Below are positions 26,726 through 35,090 of a stretch of 64,000 nucleotides of DNA, one piece after another. Under the pieces are notes generated by a model that saw nothing but the letters and a program-made list of their open reading frames with translations, made no database searches and was not told where the DNA came from. Position 1 is the stretch's first letter. Every line of letters starts with the position of its first letter. The position numbers and the translations under genes were made by a program. This DNA comes from Peptococcaceae bacterium CEB3 (GTDB lineage: Bacteria; Bacillota; Desulfitobacteriia; Desulfitobacteriales; Desulfitobacteriaceae), in assembly GCA_001029295.1 (NCBI GenBank), contig LDXJ01000064.1, positions 62,001 to 126,000 on the forward strand, read 5' to 3'.

Positions 26726-28144
26726 CTAGCTGGGATTCTTCCTGGTTCGCCACCAAGCGGCGTAAATCTGCCAGATGAGGAGAAAATCGCCCAGGGCAAA
26801 CATTCCCCCGGCCAGGACCCGGGCCAGCAAATAGGGGGTCAGAAGAAGGCTCACCTGCATGAAGTCCCGGCCCAGGACGCGCCAAAGGTAAGTCTGCAGA
26901 AATCCGGCGACGAGAAGGGCTGTACCCATCCCGATAAGCCCGATGTTGAGCAGGAGGACTGCCAGGACCCCGGCCTTGTACCCGGCCTGAGTCGGTTCGC
27001 TCCCCCGGCTCAAGACATAATAACATCCGGCCAGAACCAGAAAACCCATGCTGCCGAAGAGGGCGAGGTGGGCATGCGCCGAGGTCGTGTAAGTCCCATG
27101 CACATACAGGTTTACCCAGGGTACGGTGATCATCAGGCCAAAGACCGAAGCGCCCGTGACGTGGTAGAGCAGACTGCTGAGGATCAGCCAGAGCGTAAGC
27201 TTTTCCCGTTTGCTCTTTATGCCGGTGGTGTTGTTCGCTTTTGAACTTTTAAGACCTACATAGGTCATCTGAACCAACATCACGACCGGAACTACCTCCA
27301 GCAGGCTGATGAGTGCACCGAGGACCAACCAGAGGGAGGGGACTCCTATCCAAAAATAGTGGTGGCCGGTGCTGTACAAGCCTCCGGTGACCGCCAAACC
27401 GGCCTCGAGATAAAGCCACTTTTCGACCTTTTCCCGCACAGCCAGGCCGGCAACGATAAAGAAGGTGGCGATGAACCCTGCGGTGGTCAGCTCAAAGGCC
27501 ATCTCTTCCCACAAGTGAACCACCCAGAATTTCGCCGCCTCATCCAAGGTGGGGTTATCGTAGTGGAGGACATTAGGCAAAAGCAGGATGAGGAGAAAAA
27601 GAATGCCCACCGTCATGATGGCGGCAGCCGGGGTGATGTGGTGTTTGTCAGCCCAGAGGGTGCGGACCAGGTTGTAGGCAGCGAGAAGAAGGGCCAGGCC
27701 GATGCCGAGATAGAGAGCGGGCATTCCCTCCAGATATTCACGCCCATTGCCAATCCGCAAGCTCAGGGTGACATAGACTGAAAGAGCAAAAACCAGGACA
27801 ACTCCGAATTGCCAGCGGGCCAGGCGTGGAGAGAAGATCTCCCGGTTCAGTTCGGCGGCGGTAAAATAATAGACCATGCCCATGGTGCCGATCAGGGGCC
27901 AAAGGACGGCAAACCCGAGATGGATGGCCCGCCCAAACTCGAAGGGGATGGGCGAAGGAAGATCCGGTATGACCAAGTCCAAGGCGCCGGCCAGGGCTAC
28001 CACACTCTGGATCGCGAAAAGAGTTACGGCGGCCAGGCAATAACGGCGGCTGATCTTCTGAGCGAGGAAGACCTGTTGCCGTGGGCGCGTCAAAACCGGG
28101 TGCCGGCCGGAGGCGCCCGCAGAGAACATACGAAATAATTTCAC
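26726..28144 (-). CDS. norB: Nitric oxide reductase large subunit
   Basis: Heme-copper-oxidase-family protein of 472 residues with about 12 membrane segments. Metal ligands can be placed: His75 (AIHLGF, low-spin heme b), His210 (WVVHLWEEMAFE), His261-His262 (STGHHYF) and His357/His359 (TSAHAHLALFG). The Glu residues in HLWEE next to the FeB-site His favour NorB (NO reduction to N2O) over cbb3 oxidase. It starts at a GTG overlapping the norC stop (GTGA). It works with NorC in the cytoplasmic membrane, for NO detoxification or respiration. Confidence 0.88.
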   Translation of the reverse strand: MKLFRMFSAGASGRHPVLTRPRQQVFLAQKISRRYCLAAVTLFAIQSVVALAGALDLVIPDLPSPIPFEFGRAIHLGFAVLWPLIGTMGMVYYFTAAELNREIFSPRLARWQFGVVLVFALSVYVTLSLRIGNGREYLEGMPALYLGIGLALLLAAYNLVRTLWADKHHITPAAAIMTVGILFLLILLLPNVLHYDNPTLDEAAKFWVVHLWEEMAFELTTAGFIATFFIVAGLAVREKVEKWLYLEAGLAVTGGLYSTGHHYFWIGVPSLWLVLGALISLLEVVPVVMLVQMTYVGLKSSKANNTTGIKSKREKLTLWLILSSLLYHVTGASVFGLMITVPWVNLYVHGTYTTSAHAHLALFGSMGFLVLAGCYYVLSRGSEPTQAGYKAGVLAVLLLNIGLIGMGTALLVAGFLQTYLWRVLGRDFMQVSLLLTPYLLARVLAGGMFALGDFLLIWQIYAAWWRTRKNPS

Positions 28145-28536
28145 GGCTCATCTCCTGCCTTTTCCGGCTGCGGCGGCCAGCCCAAAGTCGGTATGGTGTG
28201 CACATATTCTAGATAGCTGACCACGTTCTCCGCCTCCGTCCTATTTAAAGCGGGATGGTGCCGGTAGCGGTTGGGACGCATGACAGGAGGCTGGACGAGG
28301 TATTGAACCAGTTGAGGCGGGTTCACTTTGGTCACAATGTTAGTCAAATCCTCACCAACATAGCCGCCGTTGCCAAACAAGGTGTGGCAGCTGACACAGT
28401 TGTGCCTTTGCCAGACCCGTTTTCCGGCCGCGGCCTGCAGAGAAATGGGAACGGGCGAGTGGGCCGACAAGAGCGTCACCGCCACGAACAGAACCAGGGA
28501 GAAAGCGCTCAGAATGAGGAAAGACCGTAATTTCAA
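28141..28536 (-). CDS. norC: Nitric oxide reductase cytochrome c subunit
   Basis: Membrane-anchored monoheme cytochrome c of 131 residues. One N-terminal helix (SFLILSAFSLVLFVAVTLL) is followed by the heme motif CVSCH (Cys47, Cys50, His51) and a Met ligand at about 86 (VMRPNR). It donates electrons to NorB. A TTG at 28536 is chosen because ggag lies 10 bases upstream and it yields the usual short NorC N-terminus; the frame is open further upstream without a site. It overlaps norB by 4 bases. No typical FNR or NnrR box was found upstream. Confidence 0.85.
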   Translation of the reverse strand: MKLRSFLILSAFSLVLFVAVTLLSAHSPVPISLQAAAGKRVWQRHNCVSCHTLFGNGGYVGEDLTNIVTKVNPPQLVQYLVQPPVMRPNRYRHHPALNRTEAENVVSYLEYVHTIPTLGWPPQPEKAGDEP

Positions 28537-28728
28537 GGTGCCACCACTCCCTATCGCGGGGATTACAAGGGGGATTATGCGGACATAGTTTTTGCCTCCG
28601 ATGGGCAATTCATACGCTCGCCCCCCCCCAATATTGACGCCGATATGTCTATGCGGCACAACGCTCAAAAAATCTTTTTTAACTTATCGGGAGAAGAAGG
28701 ATTTTTGCCAAAAGTCGCGAATTAATAC

Positions 28729-28742
28729 TTAAAACGTTTTAA
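28729..28742. promoter_or_regulatory. Perfect palindrome, candidate LacI-family operator
   Basis: TTAAAACGTTTTAA is a perfect 14-bp palindrome with the central CG common in LacI-family operators. It lies 23 bases before the first methyltransferase gene and would overlap the -10 region of a possible promoter whose -35 is TTGCCA (28705-28710). The LacI-type regulator encoded at 35091 is the natural candidate to bind it. Confidence 0.55.
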
Positions 28743-28764
28743 TTGATGAGGAGTTGACCGCTTT

Positions 28765-29799
28765 ATGAATGGACAGGAACGGGCCTTGAAGACTATCAAT
28801 TTGGAGATTCCGGACCGGGTCCCGGTTGATTTGCACGCCTTCACTTTGGCGGCTAGGGATTCCGGAAGACCCTTCGGCGAGTTTTTTCACAGCGCGGAAC
28901 TTATGGCAGAGGCCCAGATAGCACTCTGGCGGCGTTTCGGGCATGATGTGATTTTGTTGGAGAATGGCACGACGGCAACGGCCGAGGCACTTGGCTGCAC
29001 TGTCGTCTACCCAGACAATGCTCCGGCCAAAGTGACGGAACCGTCCTTAAAACGTTTAAGCGACGTAGGCAGCCTGCGGCAATGTGAGCCGGAGAAAGAT
29101 GCGACCTTGCCGGCATTGCTGCATACTACCAGGTTAGTGAAACAGGAGATCGGGAAAGAGGTATTCGTCATGGGGCGAGCTGACCAAGGGCCTTTTTCCC
29201 TGGCCGCCATGCTCAGGGGTATTAACAATTTTCTCATGGACTTGGCCTACGGAACGGAAAGGGAAAAAATTCATCAGCTGCTCGACTTTACCACGGAAGC
29301 TGTCATCCGCTTGGCTCTGGCCCAGTTAGAAGCGGGAGCGGACGCCACTTCGATCGGAGACAGTTTGGCCGGTCCCAGTTTAATTTCGCGCGACATGTAC
29401 TTGGAGTATGCTTTTCCTTATGAAAAGAGAGTGGTTGAAGCCGTGCAAAAGGCCGGGGGCTTGATAGCTCTGCACATCTGCGGAGACACCACTTTGATCG
29501 TGGACAAAATGGTGGAAACAGGAGCGCAGATTGTGGAGATTGATGAAAGGACGAACCTAGCCACCGCTAAAACCTATGCCAGGGGGAAATGTTGTTTGCT
29601 GGGACAGGTTTCGCCGACAGCTCTTAGTCACGAGTCTGCCGCAACCGTCACGGAGTTGGCCAAGAAAACGATCGACACCGCCGGCGACGGAGGGGGGTTG
29701 ATCTTGGGACCCGGCTGCGCCATGGCGGCTGATACGCCCGACGAAAATGTTCACGCTTTGGTGCAAGCGGCGAAGACTTACGGCACATACCGCCGCTAA
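28765..29799 (+). CDS. UroD-fold corrinoid methyltransferase (MtaA/CmuA-like)
   Basis: A 344-residue member of the uroporphyrinogen-decarboxylase superfamily, in the branch that moves methyl groups to or from corrinoid proteins. The zinc site of that branch is intact: His237-x-Cys239 (LHICGDT) and Cys318 (LGPGCA). A true haem-pathway HemE would not have this set. The gene is first in a row with a ribose-type ABC importer, so it probably acts on an imported methyl donor or on the methylated corrinoid protein. The start ATG has gaggag 12 bases upstream. The methyl donor and acceptor are unknown. Confidence 0.85.
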   Translation: MNGQERALKTINLEIPDRVPVDLHAFTLAARDSGRPFGEFFHSAELMAEAQIALWRRFGHDVILLENGTTATAEALGCTVVYPDNAPAKVTEPSLKRLSDVGSLRQCEPEKDATLPALLHTTRLVKQEIGKEVFVMGRADQGPFSLAAMLRGINNFLMDLAYGTEREKIHQLLDFTTEAVIRLALAQLEAGADATSIGDSLAGPSLISRDMYLEYAFPYEKRVVEAVQKAGGLIALHICGDTTLIVDKMVETGAQIVEIDERTNLATAKTYARGKCCLLGQVSPTALSHESAATVTELAKKTIDTAGDGGGLILGPGCAMAADTPDENVHALVQAAKTYGTYRR

Positions 29800-29890
29800 A
29801 GCGGAATCGCCTCTGGGAGATGCGTCGAAAGAGGCCCCAGTTTTCCGCGATCGAGCGCAACGAAATTCTGCCGAGACGGAGGAGAAGAAA

Positions 29891-30847
29891 ATGCCGGAGA
29901 AAACATCGCCCAGGTGGGCTTGGTTGAGAGCTCAGGAGACGGGTTTGGCCATTCCTCTAGTACTCCTTATTATCATTATCGGCCTCGTGAACCCCCTGTT
30001 TTTTGACCCACAAAATATTATCGACGTTTTGCGCAATACATCCTTTATGTTTATTGTGGCTGCGGCCATGACGTTTGTCCTAATTGCGGCAGGGCTGGAC
30101 CTCTCGGTGGGTTCCGTGCTTGCCTTCGGTGGAATCGTGGGGTCGATGGTGATCGCTGCCGGTGCCCCCATCATTCTCGGCATGATCGTGGGTGTGCTGA
30201 CAGGGGCAGCCATTGGTTTTATCAACGGCTTTGTCGTAGTAAAATTTGGCATTCCCCCCTTGATCGTGACCCTGGGTATGATGTATGCCGGTCAAGGAGC
30301 TGTTCTGGTCGTGACTCGAGGAACCCCGGTCTATCCGTTGCCGGCCGCGTTCAATGCCATTGGGCAGGGTAATTTTGCCGGCATACCGTATGTCATTCTG
30401 ATTGCCGCTGTCATCGGAATTGTGGCTCACATTGTTTTGACCCGGACGACTTACGGACGAATGGTTTTTGCGACCGGAGGCAACGCCGAAACTTCGCGCC
30501 TTTCCGGCATCAACGTAAACTTTGTTAATTTGTCAGTCTATATCCTGACGGGGATTGCGTCGACCTTTGTCGGCATGCTCATGGCGTCGCGTTTGGCATC
30601 CGCCCAACCCGGTGCCGGCGCGGGCTGGGAACTGCAGGTGATTGCCGCGGTCATCATCGGCGGTACGAGTATGTTCGGAGGTTCCGGCAGTATCTTGGGT
30701 TCACTTCTGGGGGTTTTGTTTATGAATGTGGTTTCAACGGGAATGATTATGATGCGCATTTCGGCTTATTGGCAGAACTTGGTCGTGGGTGTCATTATTG
30801 TAGTCGCGGTCGGCATTGACCAGTATCGCCGACGCAAAATGGCTTGA
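29891..30847 (+). CDS. Ribose-type ABC transporter permease
   Basis: RbsC/AraH-family (BPD_transp_2) permease of 318 residues with about eight to ten hydrophobic segments. It contains the family motif GLDLSVGSVLAFGG and a C-terminal GGTSMFGGSGSILGSLLGVL. It forms the membrane channel for a sugar or sugar-like solute, with the ATPase and binding protein encoded next. The ATG at 29891 has ggaggagaag just upstream; the longer open frame overlaps the preceding gene. The ATPase gene follows after 20 bases. Confidence 0.92.
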   Translation: MPEKTSPRWAWLRAQETGLAIPLVLLIIIIGLVNPLFFDPQNIIDVLRNTSFMFIVAAAMTFVLIAAGLDLSVGSVLAFGGIVGSMVIAAGAPIILGMIVGVLTGAAIGFINGFVVVKFGIPPLIVTLGMMYAGQGAVLVVTRGTPVYPLPAAFNAIGQGNFAGIPYVILIAAVIGIVAHIVLTRTTYGRMVFATGGNAETSRLSGINVNFVNLSVYILTGIASTFVGMLMASRLASAQPGAGAGWELQVIAAVIIGGTSMFGGSGSILGSLLGVLFMNVVSTGMIMMRISAYWQNLVVGVIIVVAVGIDQYRRRKMA

Positions 30848-30867
30848 GGCGGATTTTAGAAACGGGG

Positions 30868-32409
30868 ATGGTGAGACCTGTGGCAAGCGGTGAGAAAATA
30901 CTGGTTATGCAAAATATAAAGAAGGAGTTTTTCGGTGTACCCGTCCTAAAAGACGTGACTTTGAAATTGGCGGCTGGGGAGATTTTGGGGTTAGTGGGAG
31001 AAAACGGGGCCGGGAAATCGACCCTGATGAAAATCCTAAGCGGCGCCTACGGTTGTGACAGTTACGAGGGCGAAATTATGGTCAACGGGGTGGCACAGCG
31101 TTTCCACAGTAAAACCGATTCGGAGCACGCCGGTATCGAGATGATTTACCAGGAGATCAGTTTACATCTCGACCTGACGGTGGCGGAGAACATTTACCTA
31201 GGCTGCCTGCCGCAGAAGAGGCGGGGTTGGGTAGACTGGAAGAGGCTGTACGCGGAAGCAGACAGGGCCTTGGCTCTGGTCGGGCTCAATCTTAACAGCC
31301 GGAGCCGGGTACGGAGCCTGAGTACGAGTCAACAGCAACTATTGTCCATCGCCAAAGCACTGGTCCGAAACCCTAAAATCCTGGTCTTGGATGAACCCAC
31401 GTCGGCCTTGACGGAATCTGAAACGCGGACCTTATTGGGCCTCTTGCGCGGACTCCGGGATAGAGGCATCGCCAGTATTTACATTTCTCACAAGCTGGAC
31501 GAAGTTTTCGCGATTGTGGACCGCATGACAGTGATGCGTGACGGGAATATCGTCGCCAATTATGAGCAGGGAAAGATAGACCCGGAGAAAGTGGTCGAGG
31601 ACATGGTCGGGCGCAAGATTGAAAATATGTACCCGAAGGGCCAAGCCCAGAAGGGAGCCGAGGTCCTGCGCGTGAGGAATTTAACTGTCCCGCATCCCTT
31701 GGCCCCCCAAAAAAACATCGTGGAAAATGTTGGCTTCAGCCTTCACCAGGGTGAGGTTTTGGGTTTGGCCGGTTTGGTCGGCGCCGGCCGGAGCGAGTTG
31801 GTCAATGCGATTTTCGGTGCCATACCCACCCGAGGACGAGCGGAAATCTACGTTGAGGGAAAATTGACGAAGATCTCTCGTCCACTGGATGCGATTCAGG
31901 CCGGGCTCGGTTTGGTTACCGAGGATAGGCGGAAATCAGGCTTCGTCGGTACGCTCAAGGTCGACAAGAATATATCCCTAGCCAGTCTGAAAAGACTGTC
32001 TGCCCACGGTTTTGTCAAGCGTCGGCAGGAGCGGGCCGACGTAAAGAAATATGCGGATAAACTCAGGATTAAGTTGCGCGGACTGGAAGACAGTGTCTTA
32101 GCTTTGAGCGGCGGCAACCAGCAAAAGGTTGTTCTGGCTAAATGGTTGATGCGGGATGTCAAAGTGCTTTTTCTCGATGAACCGACCCGGGGAATTGATG
32201 TCGGGGCCAAAGTGGAAATATACAGCCTAATTAATGACCTGGCCCAAAAGGGTGTGGGAATTGTCATGATTTCCTCGGAATTACCCGAATTGATTTCCGT
32301 GTGTGATCGTTTTCTTGTGTTGGCCAAAGGACACATTCAGGATGAATTTGACCGCGGGCAGGCCAGCCAAGAGAGGATAATGAAGGCGGCCACCGGACTG
32401 GCGCGCTGA
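30868..32409 (+). CDS. Ribose-type ABC transporter ATPase (two ATP-binding domains)
   Basis: RbsA/MglA-family protein of 513 residues with two fused nucleotide-binding domains. Domain 1 has Walker A GENGAGKST, a degenerate signature LSTSQQQ and Walker B ILVLDEPTSAL. Domain 2 has the degenerate Walker A GLVGAGRSE normal in this family, signature LSGGNQQK and Walker B VLFLDEPTRG. It powers import through the permease encoded upstream. The start is uncertain: an ATG at 30868 is chosen, but a TTG at 30844 overlapping the permease stop is possible; neither has a good ribosome-binding site. Confidence 0.92.
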   Translation: MVRPVASGEKILVMQNIKKEFFGVPVLKDVTLKLAAGEILGLVGENGAGKSTLMKILSGAYGCDSYEGEIMVNGVAQRFHSKTDSEHAGIEMIYQEISLHLDLTVAENIYLGCLPQKRRGWVDWKRLYAEADRALALVGLNLNSRSRVRSLSTSQQQLLSIAKALVRNPKILVLDEPTSALTESETRTLLGLLRGLRDRGIASIYISHKLDEVFAIVDRMTVMRDGNIVANYEQGKIDPEKVVEDMVGRKIENMYPKGQAQKGAEVLRVRNLTVPHPLAPQKNIVENVGFSLHQGEVLGLAGLVGAGRSELVNAIFGAIPTRGRAEIYVEGKLTKISRPLDAIQAGLGLVTEDRRKSGFVGTLKVDKNISLASLKRLSAHGFVKRRQERADVKKYADKLRIKLRGLEDSVLALSGGNQQKVVLAKWLMRDVKVLFLDEPTRGIDVGAKVEIYSLINDLAQKGVGIVMISSELPELISVCDRFLVLAKGHIQDEFDRGQASQERIMKAATGLAR

Positions 32410-32551
32410 AGGGAGGTGAGGTAAAGAGAAAAGTGAACTCGTTCAATGAAGGTGGAAGACAGGAAAGATGAGGGTGGACCAAGGGAGCATAGCGGAGAGC
32501 GAGCCATTGAAAGGTTCCTTCCCGGCAGGAGAGATGGGAGAACGGCAGCGA

Positions 32552-32593
32552 GAATGATCAACAAATGATCAAGAATGATCAGCAAATGATCAG
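32552..32593. repeat. 21-bp tandem repeat, two copies
   Basis: Two adjoining 21-base units (32552-32572 and 32573-32593) differ at two positions. Each contains two AATGATCA elements, giving four TGATCA palindromes in 42 bases. It lies in the 248-base gap between the ATPase and binding-protein genes and may be a regulator-binding array or simple repeat. Confidence 0.7.
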
Positions 32594-32657
32594 CAAGGGA
32601 CAACACCCATTTAATGGAAGTTGAAGTCTTACGCTTGGATGAAAGGGGAAGTAGTCG

Positions 32658-33650
32658 ATGAAAAAATGGACAAAACCGGTGGCATTGCTTACAATGATAG
32701 CCATGATCGTCATGGTCGGTTTGGTGGGGTGCGGAACCCAAAACTCAAACGGCGGCAAAGTCGCCGCCAAGCCTTTGCATCTAGTTTTTGTTACCCCACT
32801 GATCGGGCACCCCATCTGGCTTAAAGCGAAAAAAGGGTTTGACGATGCCGCCAAGAAGTACAACTTCACGGGCGATTGGGTGGGACCACAGGGAATCGAC
32901 GCCAATGCCATGATTCAGCAAATCGAAAATGCCATTGCCATGAAGGCCGACGGTATTATTACCATGGCTCTCAATCCGCAGGCTTTTCAACCCGTACTGG
33001 ATAAAGCCACTAAAGCCGGCATTCCGGTGGTCTTGGTCAACTCAGACGCGCCAAACGCGCAGCGCCTTGCTTACGTAGGGACCAACAATGCCAATCTGGG
33101 TACCGCGGGCGCCAAAGAAATTATCAAGAAGCTCAACGGCAAACCGGCCAACGTGATTATCATGCAGAGCACGATGGACGCAACGGTGGCCAACCAGATG
33201 GCAGAGGCCTATATCAAAGAACTAAAGACCGTGCCCGGCACGAAGATTTTGGCCCGGGAGCCCGACAACAGCGATATGACGACAGCGGTTCAAAAGTTTG
33301 AAAACCTGCTTAGGACCTATCCCCAAACGAATGTGATTATCGGTGTAGCGGCGGAAGTGGCTCCGGCCGCGGCCCAAGTTGTGAACGAGATGGGGCTGAA
33401 GGGTAAAGTTTTGATCATGGGTATCGACGACATGCAGCAGACCACTGACGCGATCAAGAGCGGAACGGTCTACGGCAGCGAGGTTCAGAATTTTTACCGT
33501 ATGGGCTATCAAGCCGCGCAAATTCTGGTCAATAATATCCGCAATGGCAAGAAGCCGTCTTCGCCGATCATTGATTCCGGCACAGTTTTCGTCGATAAGA
33601 ACAATCTCGACACCTATGCCAACCAGATGAAAGATTGGTTGAAACAATGA
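32658..33650 (+). CDS. Ribose-type ABC substrate-binding lipoprotein
   Basis: Periplasmic-binding-protein type 1 (RbsB-like) of 330 residues. Signal peptide with lipobox LVGC, lipidated Cys25, then the two-lobed domain opening LHLVFVTPLIGHPIWLKAKK and containing EVQNFYRMGY. It captures the solute for the permease/ATPase pair. Binding residues cannot be assigned to a particular sugar. The ATG has aaggggaag 6 bases upstream. The gap before it carries the TGATCA repeats and could hold its own promoter or a processing site for higher expression. Confidence 0.92.
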   Translation: MKKWTKPVALLTMIAMIVMVGLVGCGTQNSNGGKVAAKPLHLVFVTPLIGHPIWLKAKKGFDDAAKKYNFTGDWVGPQGIDANAMIQQIENAIAMKADGIITMALNPQAFQPVLDKATKAGIPVVLVNSDAPNAQRLAYVGTNNANLGTAGAKEIIKKLNGKPANVIIMQSTMDATVANQMAEAYIKELKTVPGTKILAREPDNSDMTTAVQKFENLLRTYPQTNVIIGVAAEVAPAAAQVVNEMGLKGKVLIMGIDDMQQTTDAIKSGTVYGSEVQNFYRMGYQAAQILVNNIRNGKKPSSPIIDSGTVFVDKNNLDTYANQMKDWLKQ

Positions 33651-33954
33651 GGACTTGCCCCGTGGGGAGGGACGGAAAGGTTGGCTGGCGCTAACGGTAC
33701 ACTAGCCTAAGGTGATGGAGTGGTCGCGGCCGCGGGAAACGCCAGTTCAAACGGCACCGAGCGGTCGCGGCTCCGCCCCTTAGAGACGGCAGGAATTCGT
33801 ATGGTGACGACGCATCAGGGCCCAGGTCGCGGCCTCATGCGGTTGTGACGATCGTGGGACATTTGTGGAATTCCTCCGGCCTTGTTACCTCAGTCAGTGG
33901 AGGAGTGGAGAGCACCGTCCGGCAGTATCATGGGTTAAAATGGAGGTGGCTGTG
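33651..33954. other. Intergenic stretch, nothing recognised
   Basis: About 300 bases between the binding-protein gene and the second methyltransferase gene. GC-rich, with no clear terminator, promoter or ORF with a ribosome-binding site, apart from ggaggtgg immediately before the next start. Confidence 0.4.
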
Positions 33955-35088
33955 GTGAATTCAAGGGAGAGGGTAAGGCTGGCACTAGCCCATCGCGAAG
34001 CGGACCGGGTTCCGATCGATAACGGCGGAATCGTGTCGGGTATGCACGAAGCCGCGTACGTCAAACTGGCGCAGTTTCTCGGTTTTGAAGCACAGGTTTC
34101 TGTCTACGATCCTATCCAAAGGCTGGTCACTGTCGAGGAGCCAATCTTAGAGCGCTTGCACGTGGACACCCGTTATCTGTATGCCAATGCGGGTGCGGAT
34201 TGGGAATATCGGGAAGATGAGGAGGGTTTCTGGACTGACGAGTGGGGAGTGAAACATCATCATGTCGGTTATTATGCCGACTCGGTCGAACACCCTCTGG
34301 CTGGTATGAGTTTGGAGGATCTAAAGGCATATAAGTTTCCGGATCCTCAGGATCCCGCGCGTTTTGCGGGATTACGCGAAAAAGCCCTAGAGTTGTCGGA
34401 GAAGACGGAGTATGCTCTGGTTGGGGGTACAATAGGGGCCCTGTACGCTCCCGCCTGGGACTTGCGCGGGTATGAGCAATTTATGTTCGATACGGTGGCC
34501 GATCCGGCTTTTTCGGAGTATTTGCTGGACAAATTACTCGATTGGTGGATGGCTTTTTATGAAAGTTACTTGGCAGCCATTGGGGACAAGATCGAATATC
34601 TCTGGACGGGTGATGATTGGGGCCAGCAATCCGGTCCGCTCATCAGTCCAGCCTCATTCCGCCGAACGGTGAAGCCCCGCTTTGCCCAATTGCATGCTTT
34701 TATTAAATCTAAGACAAAAGCCAAAATAGCTTACCACAGCTGCGGTTCCGTTTACTGGGCTTTGCGGGATTTTGCGGAAATGGGCGTGGACATCGTTCAA
34801 CCTCTGCAGCCGTCTGCCTCCGAGATGGACGATGCCGAGAGAATTAAGCGCGAATTTGGCGGTATCCTGGTTTTGCACGGCGGCACGGACAATCAGGGAA
34901 CGTTTCATCTCGACCAAGAAACCGTAGTCAGAGATGCCAAGCGAAGGATTGCGGCCCTGGCACCGGGTGGCGGCTATATTTTCTCTTCCGGGCATAATAT
35001 CCAGCCGAACTGTCCCCCGGAAAATATCCTGGCGCTCTTCGATACCGGATATGAGTTTGGACGTTATCCCATTGGGGGTCAAGTCTAA
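33955..35088 (+). CDS. UroD-fold corrinoid methyltransferase 2 (methyltransferase I-like)
   Basis: A 377-residue member of the uroporphyrinogen-decarboxylase superfamily, distinct from the one encoded at 28765. Its metal-site candidates are His261-x-Cys263 (YHSCGSVYW) and Cys353 (NIQPNCPPENI). Proteins of this branch act as methyltransferase I in O-demethylases, moving a methyl group from a substrate ether to the corrinoid protein. The start is a GTG at 33955 with ggaggtgg 5 bases upstream; the frame is open further upstream. The LacI-type regulator gene begins 2 bases after its stop. The specific substrate is unknown. Confidence 0.85.
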   Translation: MNSRERVRLALAHREADRVPIDNGGIVSGMHEAAYVKLAQFLGFEAQVSVYDPIQRLVTVEEPILERLHVDTRYLYANAGADWEYREDEEGFWTDEWGVKHHHVGYYADSVEHPLAGMSLEDLKAYKFPDPQDPARFAGLREKALELSEKTEYALVGGTIGALYAPAWDLRGYEQFMFDTVADPAFSEYLLDKLLDWWMAFYESYLAAIGDKIEYLWTGDDWGQQSGPLISPASFRRTVKPRFAQLHAFIKSKTKAKIAYHSCGSVYWALRDFAEMGVDIVQPLQPSASEMDDAERIKREFGGILVLHGGTDNQGTFHLDQETVVRDAKRRIAALAPGGGYIFSSGHNIQPNCPPENILALFDTGYEFGRYPIGGQV

Positions 35089-35090
35089 AA

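Noticed and set aside
26726-28144. cbb3-type cytochrome oxidase subunit I
   Set aside because: Glu residues beside the FeB-site His and the NorC-type partner favour NO reductase; no CcoO- or CcoP-like genes are adjacent.
29046-29060. Second LacI-type operator within the first methyltransferase gene
   Set aside because: Arms are offset by one base relative to the 28729 palindrome and the bases encode a plausible SLKRLS stretch; kept only as a remark.
28765-29799. Haem-pathway uroporphyrinogen decarboxylase (HemE)
   Set aside because: The His-x-Cys...Cys metal motif and the corrinoid/transporter context point to a methyltransferase; no other haem genes are nearby.
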